From: a bacterium
Lineage (GTDB): Bacteria; Krumholzibacteriota; Krumholzibacteriia; LZORAL124-64-63
DNA: 10,558 nucleotides
Assembly (NCBI GenBank): GCA_018652925.1
Contig: JABIBH010000133.1
Location: 1-10,558, forward strand
Direction: 5' to 3'
A model generated the notes under the pieces. That model searched no databases, was not told where the DNA came from, and saw only the letters and a list, made by a program, of their open reading frames with translations. A program made the translations under genes and the position numbers. Positions 1-5,553 of the stretch are shown here, piece by piece; the first letter of the stretch is position 1; every line of letters begins with the position of its first letter.

Positions 1-38
1 AACTTCACAGCCAGTCCACCTTTCGGAACATTTTACAG

Positions 39-68
39 AGGTGGCACCATCATAAAGATGCGCCACCT
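39..68. other. hairpin downstream of the lipoprotein operon
   Basis: The perfect 7-bp inverted repeat aggtggc (39-45) / gccacct (62-68) encloses a further catc/gatg pairing (48-51 and 57-60) over an ataaa loop. It lies 9 nt past the stop of the last lipoprotein. No T-tract follows on the minus strand. It could end the mRNA as a stability element or be an atypical terminator. The remaining bases 1-38 show nothing recognisable. Confidence 0.5.
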
Positions 69-76
69 GCTATTTT

Positions 77-2578
77 CTAATTACTATCAAGCTCAAAATG
101 GTCCAAAAGAACCCACCGAATGGCTTGTTTTATAGGATCTCTATCAAACGCATACGGGTCAAAGCCCCATAACACATCAGGTTTGCCACCAGGCTTGGAC
201 TCGGTTGTTTGCCAGATAAAGACTCCAAGAGGTACCTGATTCAATGTAGTATATTCGTGAGCACCGCCAGCATACGCTGTACCAAATTCAAATGCAAGTG
301 AACCACATGTGTCTGAAGGAGCAAATGTAGGATAAGCAAAGTTACCGCTTTCTATGTGCTGATTCATTACCCAGTCGTAGCGAGTGTAAAGACGCCACAT
401 CGGCTCTACAGCCAACCTGCCATCTGGCATTAATTGTGGAGACCATGGAGTTGGTCTTGTTGTCACATTGATATCATAAAACTCATCACTAGCGCCAAGT
501 AGGTATGGTTTGTTGACGGAAGGAATTTCCTCGCCATAATTATGGTCTGGATCAAAATCCCACCAAATAATATCGTGTGAGACTTCAATTGTATCTGGAA
601 ATGCCCCAAAGTCGACGTAATTATCCTTGAAATCCTGGTCAATTGTAATTGCCCTGGTTCCAACACACGAAGACTTTCTGTCACCACTGTAATAACATTC
701 ATATATGAAGGAAGGTGACAGCAAGTCAATAACAGACATCCCGTTGGTTCTAAACGGATAGAGCTCTGACCCAATTCTAATAAATTCCCCGGTATCTTCA
801 TCTTCACGAGTACCATATCCAATCAAACGCACATTCTCGCAAGTCACTGTTTCATCGGAAGTATCATAAATAATTGGCATTGCCCAAGATCGTGTATCTC
901 CGGGCTCCTTTGAAAAGTTATACATGGAACTTGCCCCTGCCATAAACAAGTTTCCAACACTTTGTTGATAAGCTGCCAGCCAGACATACTGGGATGTTCC
1001 AGCAAACATGTCAGTCACATAACGTGAACCGTAACAAGTTGTCCAAAGTAGAACTCTGTAGTTAACTGCATCTCGGTAACCAAATAAACTGTTCGATTCA
1101 ACATCTATTGAATGAATTGCTGGCTCATATCCGGAAACTCCGCCCTGACCAGCCAGAACTTCATCCCAGAACTCATCACGCCTGATGTCTTCATATTGAG
1201 AAGCACCTCCAGGAGTAGGCCAGGCATTTGTGTTGTGATCTACTACATCATCGATAAGTAACAACGGAAACTGGGCATCTGGATCTGGCACAGGTACAAC
1301 TGCCACATAGTATGTTGCTCTGGTAATCAACCCTGAGTTATCAATTGCCTGGACAATGAGACTGTGCGTGGAGTTTGAAAAAGAATTGATTGGTGCCCTT
1401 TTGTGTAATGGTGTATTACCCCAGGAAACTGCCCAATTCTGATCTTCTTCGTTGTTTGGGTCTTCAACATCCCACCCATAGCGATAAGCAATAACTTCCC
1501 CACCGTAATGTTCAGCAGAGGCATACCAACTAAACTCAAGAGGCTGGTTCTTTGCAATATCAAACCTTGCAACCCCATTTACACCAGAATAATCTCTGTC
1601 ACCAAGATACCGTTCCCTAACGTTAAGTGATGGTGATTGACCTTCACTAACTTTAAAATTGTATACAGTTCTATTATAGATCCTGTCCTGGCTTACAGCT
1701 CCAGCTGTATCTTGTGCCTGAAGTGCAAAGAGATATGAAATTCTTTCACCTTCATCATCTGTTATCTGGATATCTGATTTTGTATAAATACGATCCTCGG
1801 GATCATCACCATATCTAACCCAATCACTCCACAATGAGTCATTAAAATCTACTAGGAAATCGACGTTTTGATAGAAACCGTAACTGGTAGTAACGTAATT
1901 ACCATCCGGATCGATAGCTCTTTTATTCAGGTACCTGACCCTAATGGGAACACCTAATTCGAAGTCAGGATCAACCCCGGTCCACTGTAAGGATACTGTA
2001 GTTGGGCTGGAAACAGAATATTCTTGTCCGGCCCAGGTAGAAGGACTGGTTAATGTTATGGATGGAGCAAGAGTTGTAGCAGTAAAAGTTACGTGGGCAG
2101 GCGTTGGGTCAAGCCCACCATCATTGTCTTCAGCCCTTATGAAAAGTGAATGATGCTCGTAAAAGCGTTGCTCATTTTCAGGCAACCAGGAATCCCCTTC
2201 AAATCCAAGCTCACGGGCTAGGACAATAAAGGTTGTATCTGTTGCTTCTGTGTAAAACCATGGATTTAAAGTGTCACCGGTTGCTGGATCCAATGTGAGT
2301 GTATCCAGTACGCCCAACCCGTCAATACCGTTGTTGGCAATCTTCCAATGGTAACCAACTATTTCACCATCTGGATCTAAGCCTGTCCAACTGAAGCTTA
2401 CAATAAAGTCTGTTTCCCGAAGAACCGGCGGAGTGCCTGTAATCCTTGTATCTGGCAAGGCATTATTCAGTTCTGCCCCACCAAGCTGATCACTTGGAGA
2501 ACAACCATATATCATGGCCATCACACTCAATAAGACAATCAGCGGCACAGCTACTGCATACCTATTTCTGATTAACAA
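77..2578 (-). CDS. outer-membrane lipoprotein with Ig-like repeats and C-terminal GATase/ThuA-like domain
   Basis: Predicted lipoprotein of 833 residues, function unknown. The start is set at the TTG at 2578, because AGGAGG (2590-2585) lies 6 nt upstream. The in-frame TTG at 2584 directly abuts that site and is too close. The signal peptide ends in lipobox MIYGC (Cys26) followed by Ser, so outer-membrane sorting is likely. Residues 40-430 hold three Ig/fibronectin-like units: FSWTGLDPDGEIVGYHWKI (62-80), VSLQWTGVDPD (195-205) and LEFSWYASAEHYGGEVIAYRYGW (347-369). These alternate with strands such as LFIRAEDNDGGLDPTPA. Residues 438-830 form an alpha/beta domain (LLLIDDV, YRVLLWTTCYG, YVWLAAYQQSVGNLFMAGASS, LWGFDPYAFDR then a helix). 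It matches the layout of the corresponding domain in the 993-residue secreted protein. The nucleophile-elbow position reads AGAS, without Cys, so catalysis is doubtful. It is co-transcribed with the upstream lipoprotein. Confidence 0.85.
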   Translation of the reverse strand: MLIRNRYAVAVPLIVLLSVMAMIYGCSPSDQLGGAELNNALPDTRITGTPPVLRETDFIVSFSWTGLDPDGEIVGYHWKIANNGIDGLGVLDTLTLDPATGDTLNPWFYTEATDTTFIVLARELGFEGDSWLPENEQRFYEHHSLFIRAEDNDGGLDPTPAHVTFTATTLAPSITLTSPSTWAGQEYSVSSPTTVSLQWTGVDPDFELGVPIRVRYLNKRAIDPDGNYVTTSYGFYQNVDFLVDFNDSLWSDWVRYGDDPEDRIYTKSDIQITDDEGERISYLFALQAQDTAGAVSQDRIYNRTVYNFKVSEGQSPSLNVRERYLGDRDYSGVNGVARFDIAKNQPLEFSWYASAEHYGGEVIAYRYGWDVEDPNNEEDQNWAVSWGNTPLHKRAPINSFSNSTHSLIVQAIDNSGLITRATYYVAVVPVPDPDAQFPLLLIDDVVDHNTNAWPTPGGASQYEDIRRDEFWDEVLAGQGGVSGYEPAIHSIDVESNSLFGYRDAVNYRVLLWTTCYGSRYVTDMFAGTSQYVWLAAYQQSVGNLFMAGASSMYNFSKEPGDTRSWAMPIIYDTSDETVTCENVRLIGYGTREDEDTGEFIRIGSELYPFRTNGMSVIDLLSPSFIYECYYSGDRKSSCVGTRAITIDQDFKDNYVDFGAFPDTIEVSHDIIWWDFDPDHNYGEEIPSVNKPYLLGASDEFYDINVTTRPTPWSPQLMPDGRLAVEPMWRLYTRYDWVMNQHIESGNFAYPTFAPSDTCGSLAFEFGTAYAGGAHEYTTLNQVPLGVFIWQTTESKPGGKPDVLWGFDPYAFDRDPIKQAIRWVLLDHFELDSN

Positions 2579-2584
2579 ACCCAA

Positions 2585-2590
2585 CCTCCT
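2585..2590 (-). promoter_or_regulatory. strong Shine-Dalgarno that decides the TTG start
   Basis: A perfect AGGAGG on the minus strand lies 6 nt before the TTG at 2578 and directly touches the TTG at 2584. Spacing favours the downstream TTG, trimming two residues from the longest frame. The full-strength site may offset the weak start codon. Confidence 0.75.
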
Positions 2591-2613
2591 GTAAACTAAC
2601 CAACACTGACCAA

Positions 2614-5283
2614 TTAAGGCCTAGGTGGATATATAAAATCATTGCCAACAAAGCACATGTAGAACTGCTTTTGAACTAATTCACTTTCCAAACAGAATTG
2701 ATGTAATTTTAGTTTTTCAGCAAAACCTGGATACGATTCCGATTCAGAATCACCATGGAACTCCGGTACTCGGAGACCTGTATAATAAACATACCTGCAT
2801 CTGTTAGGATTCGCATCCATTGTAGTTGCATCACGCATTACCGCAGATACAGTATTCAAGCCCAACTGCGGAGTAGAAAGCTCACAAACCAACCAGGCAA
2901 CACTCTCATCTCTGAGCTGTAATGTTAGTCCCTCCAGGCCGCCTGGACCGATTCCAAGGCTCTCTGATGATGTAAGGACTACATTGTCACCATTATCTTC
3001 AACAGACTCAATTAACCAGGAATACTCCTCAACAAATTCCTCACCTGAACCTGTTCCAGCACGAACCAATAGCGGTAAATGACGGTTGAGAAATTGTTCT
3101 CTCTCTGGAGCAAAAATTGTCAGTTGTTGCAGACCTTCATCATAAGACCAATCACTTCCGTCTGAATCTGCAATCCAAGGCAATGTCACAAGGTTATTAC
3201 CAAAATTATCCACTAGTGAAGGTAAATATGCAGTAGCAAACTGATATGGTCCAGTCGCAGCCAGAACACTAGGTATAAAAACATCTATGCGAGCACGCCA
3301 AACTCCATCTTCATCTATAACAATTGGAACACGAGGATTGTCATCAACATGAGTCCAATTTTCTACTTCCGTAGTAACAGCGGTAATATTATCAATCAAT
3401 CCACCGTCGTTCAAAATATTATCAGGATCATGACTAGATCTTACTTCAAACCTCCATGAAGGAGCACGGTCAATTGGATTATTATTGACTACATGTGGCG
3501 CTCTGTCAGCACTGAAGCGCCTCTCCAGCTGGTTATCATCACCTGTGAAGAAAAGTTCATATTCATAGAAATTACCAGGAATTTCAAGCAAACCATTTAA
3601 ATCATTTGGTTCCTGAAAAGTAGTTGAGCCTGACACAGGATTGACCCAACAAGATTGAGCTGCTAAAACAAAAGTCAGATGTTTCCAATCTTCACCAGGT
3701 AAGGGACTTGGAGCATCAAAAAAGCTGCACCACAAAGTATCCGGCTCACTTGGAATCTCATCACCAACCTGATAATTGGATTCACTGTCAACAACAGTTT
3801 CTATAAAAGTAATAGACGGCTCAAAGTTTGCTGAAAACTCAATATTACTGAAGCTGTTATCTCGACGGGTGTGCTCATCAACTGATCGAGCCCTGAATTC
3901 ATATTCGGCAGGGCCTGTCAGAAAACTGATTGTGTCTGCAGAAACAGCATTATAATCGTTCCAGTCTGGAGTCCAGGTCAAATTGTTATATTGCGTTCTA
4001 AACCTATAGCTTGAAGTGCTACCAGTGAAAAAGGCAGCACCTTCAATTTTCGATTGAAAAGTTACTCCCGAGTCAACTTGATTGTCCGGGTTGTCCAACA
4101 GTCTGAGATCTCTTGCATCATCCCAACCCAGAATTTTGAAAACAACCTTTGCCCGGTGAGGTAATCTCTCTCCTGAGGAAAAGGATACAGGATCAGATTC
4201 AACCAGACCTGTAGCTTCAGCAGTCCAGACTGTGTAATAAGGATAGGTCAACCCATCATTTCCAAATGGATCCTGCAAGTTACCAGGATCACTTTCAAAA
4301 ACCAGATGTGTATCTGGATCATAGTTCACAACAAAATATTGCCTTCGGTCCACAGCTGCTACTTCCACACCTGCAACATCAATTGAATTCACAAGCAAGG
4401 TATGAGTTCCACTGGCGATTACCCTGTTGAAAAGCCCTGCACCGGATCCATCGTTTGCAAAATCAACGCGAGTCACTCCACCAAAGAAGCTGACACTGTC
4501 ATTCACGGCATCATCAAATCGGCGTGGATTCCAGCAATCCTCAACAGCATCATCGCAATCAGCGAGTGAAACTTTGAACTTGAAGCCAAGCAGACCATCA
4601 TAAACAGGCTCACCAGAATCAGGGTCAATAGAAAAAACAGTATCTCGTTCAGCCAGTAATTCATCAGTGAAAGAACGTATGTTAGGAGTCTCTCCCGTCC
4701 AGCTCAAAGCAAATGGCTTGCCATAACTGAGAGTATCAACCTCGCCCGGTTGCAACTCAGTTTCAATTCCATATTCTTCAGTCAAGAAAGTAATAGACGG
4801 AGAGCCCAGCGCATTTATCAGGAAATATAGTCGTGCTGGAGTTCGATCATAATCCCCTCTGTCATCAACAGAAACAATATGAAAAGTCTTATCAACCGAT
4901 GTTAATGATCCCAACCCGATCTGGAAATCAAAAATAGTGTCTGTTCTGGTAGTCCAGTGGCCTATATCCAAAGTATTGATGTGAAGCGCAGGGTTGAATC
5001 TTGCATCCTCTTCATCTTCATCTGTTTCATCATCCTGAACGGTACTATCAGTCAGAGCCCATACAAACTGCTCTACATGCCCGTCATCATCAGAACCATA
5101 CCAGAATAGATGGTAGTGAAAATAGCCTCCTGCTTCCTCACCAGGTGCACCAGTAATAAAAGTCTCAGGTGGACGATTAACAATAACCACTTCTGGATTA
5201 AAAGCTCGGCAACCAATCAGGGACCCGATAATTAAAACCAAAAGAAACAGGTAAAACACAGCCAAGCGTTTTCTCATTGTCAT
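2614..5283 (-). CDS. large Ig-like-repeat outer-membrane lipoprotein
   Basis: Predicted lipoprotein of 889 residues, function unknown. The frame stays open to a TTG at 5361, but the ATG at 5283 is preferred. It gives a compact lipoprotein signal peptide (MTMRKR, hydrophobic stretch, lipobox SLIGC with Cys25), and a GAAAGG lies 12 nt upstream. The ATG at 5277 is a close alternative. Arg at +2 is not an inner-membrane retention signal. The rest is beta-rich: PPETFITGAP then HLFWYGSDDDGHVEQFVW (38-76), an acidic patch (84-93), FHIVSVDDRGDYDRTPARLYF (134-154) and FALSWTG (191-197), which mirror the order in the downstream lipoprotein. The second half (about 500-889) has no recognisable domain and, unlike its neighbour, no alpha/beta GATase-like region. 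Cysteine pairs C243/C250 and C519/C545 could form disulfides. It is first in a two-gene operon, 35 nt before the next start. Confidence 0.82.
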   Translation of the reverse strand: MTMRKRLAVFYLFLLVLIIGSLIGCRAFNPEVVIVNRPPETFITGAPGEEAGGYFHYHLFWYGSDDDGHVEQFVWALTDSTVQDDETDEDEEDARFNPALHINTLDIGHWTTRTDTIFDFQIGLGSLTSVDKTFHIVSVDDRGDYDRTPARLYFLINALGSPSITFLTEEYGIETELQPGEVDTLSYGKPFALSWTGETPNIRSFTDELLAERDTVFSIDPDSGEPVYDGLLGFKFKVSLADCDDAVEDCWNPRRFDDAVNDSVSFFGGVTRVDFANDGSGAGLFNRVIASGTHTLLVNSIDVAGVEVAAVDRRQYFVVNYDPDTHLVFESDPGNLQDPFGNDGLTYPYYTVWTAEATGLVESDPVSFSSGERLPHRAKVVFKILGWDDARDLRLLDNPDNQVDSGVTFQSKIEGAAFFTGSTSSYRFRTQYNNLTWTPDWNDYNAVSADTISFLTGPAEYEFRARSVDEHTRRDNSFSNIEFSANFEPSITFIETVVDSESNYQVGDEIPSEPDTLWCSFFDAPSPLPGEDWKHLTFVLAAQSCWVNPVSGSTTFQEPNDLNGLLEIPGNFYEYELFFTGDDNQLERRFSADRAPHVVNNNPIDRAPSWRFEVRSSHDPDNILNDGGLIDNITAVTTEVENWTHVDDNPRVPIVIDEDGVWRARIDVFIPSVLAATGPYQFATAYLPSLVDNFGNNLVTLPWIADSDGSDWSYDEGLQQLTIFAPEREQFLNRHLPLLVRAGTGSGEEFVEEYSWLIESVEDNGDNVVLTSSESLGIGPGGLEGLTLQLRDESVAWLVCELSTPQLGLNTVSAVMRDATTMDANPNRCRYVYYTGLRVPEFHGDSESESYPGFAEKLKLHQFCLESELVQKQFYMCFVGNDFIYPPRP

Positions 5284-5414
5284 ATTCAGTGTACGCCTTT
5301 CATACACCGCAAACAGCAATGGTTTCAATTGTAAAAAACACACTGCTGTCACGAAAACCAACCAAGAACTACTTGGAAGTTTCAGGGTCAGGACTATTAT
5401 ACTTCTTCCAATGA

Positions 5415-5444
5415 AATATAGGGATTGACCCGTGACAGTGTCAA
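5415..5444 (-). promoter_or_regulatory. sigma-70-type promoter of the two-lipoprotein operon
   Basis: The minus strand has a perfect TTGACA (5444-5439), an 18-nt spacer and TATATT (5420-5415). It lies between the upstream terminator and the first lipoprotein. The predicted start near 5408 gives a leader of about 125 nt, in which CCAAG-TAGTT-CTTGG (5376-5362) can form a small hairpin. No other gene is visible in the 270 nt between the two coding regions. Confidence 0.75.
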
Positions 5445-5447
5445 CCC
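5421..5447. promoter_or_regulatory. inverted repeat overlapping the -35 element and spacer, candidate operator
   Basis: On the minus strand GGGTTGAC (5447-5440) and GTCAATCCC (5429-5421) are inverted copies that differ by a single inserted base, separated by 10 nt. The repeat covers the -35 hexamer and the whole spacer. One DNA turn between the inner edges suits a dimeric regulator, but half of the similarity includes the -35 consensus itself, so chance is possible. Confidence 0.35.
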
Positions 5448-5499
5448 AGACTTTACTTTAACTTGTTGCAAATTAAAATATTTTGTTAAAAGCAGGCAT

Positions 5500-5530
5500 A
5501 AAAAAAAAGGCGCCCCTGAAAAGGGGCGCC
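5500..5530 (-). terminator. strong intrinsic terminator of the secreted-protein gene
   Basis: On the minus strand, a perfect 8-bp GC-only stem GGCGCCCC/GGGGCGCC (5530-5523 and 5516-5509), extendable by one A-T pair over a TTTC loop, is followed directly by nine T residues (5508-5500). It lies 23 nt past the TAA stop. This is a textbook Rho-independent terminator. Confidence 0.96.
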
Positions 5531-5553
5531 ACAAAGACTAATCGAAAAGTAAA

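Noticed and set aside
5284..5361. 26-residue N-terminal extension of the first lipoprotein from the TTG at 5361
   Set aside because: It would bury the signal peptide behind a second hydrophobic segment, and no Shine-Dalgarno precedes that TTG; the ATG at 5283 gives a normal lipoprotein signal.
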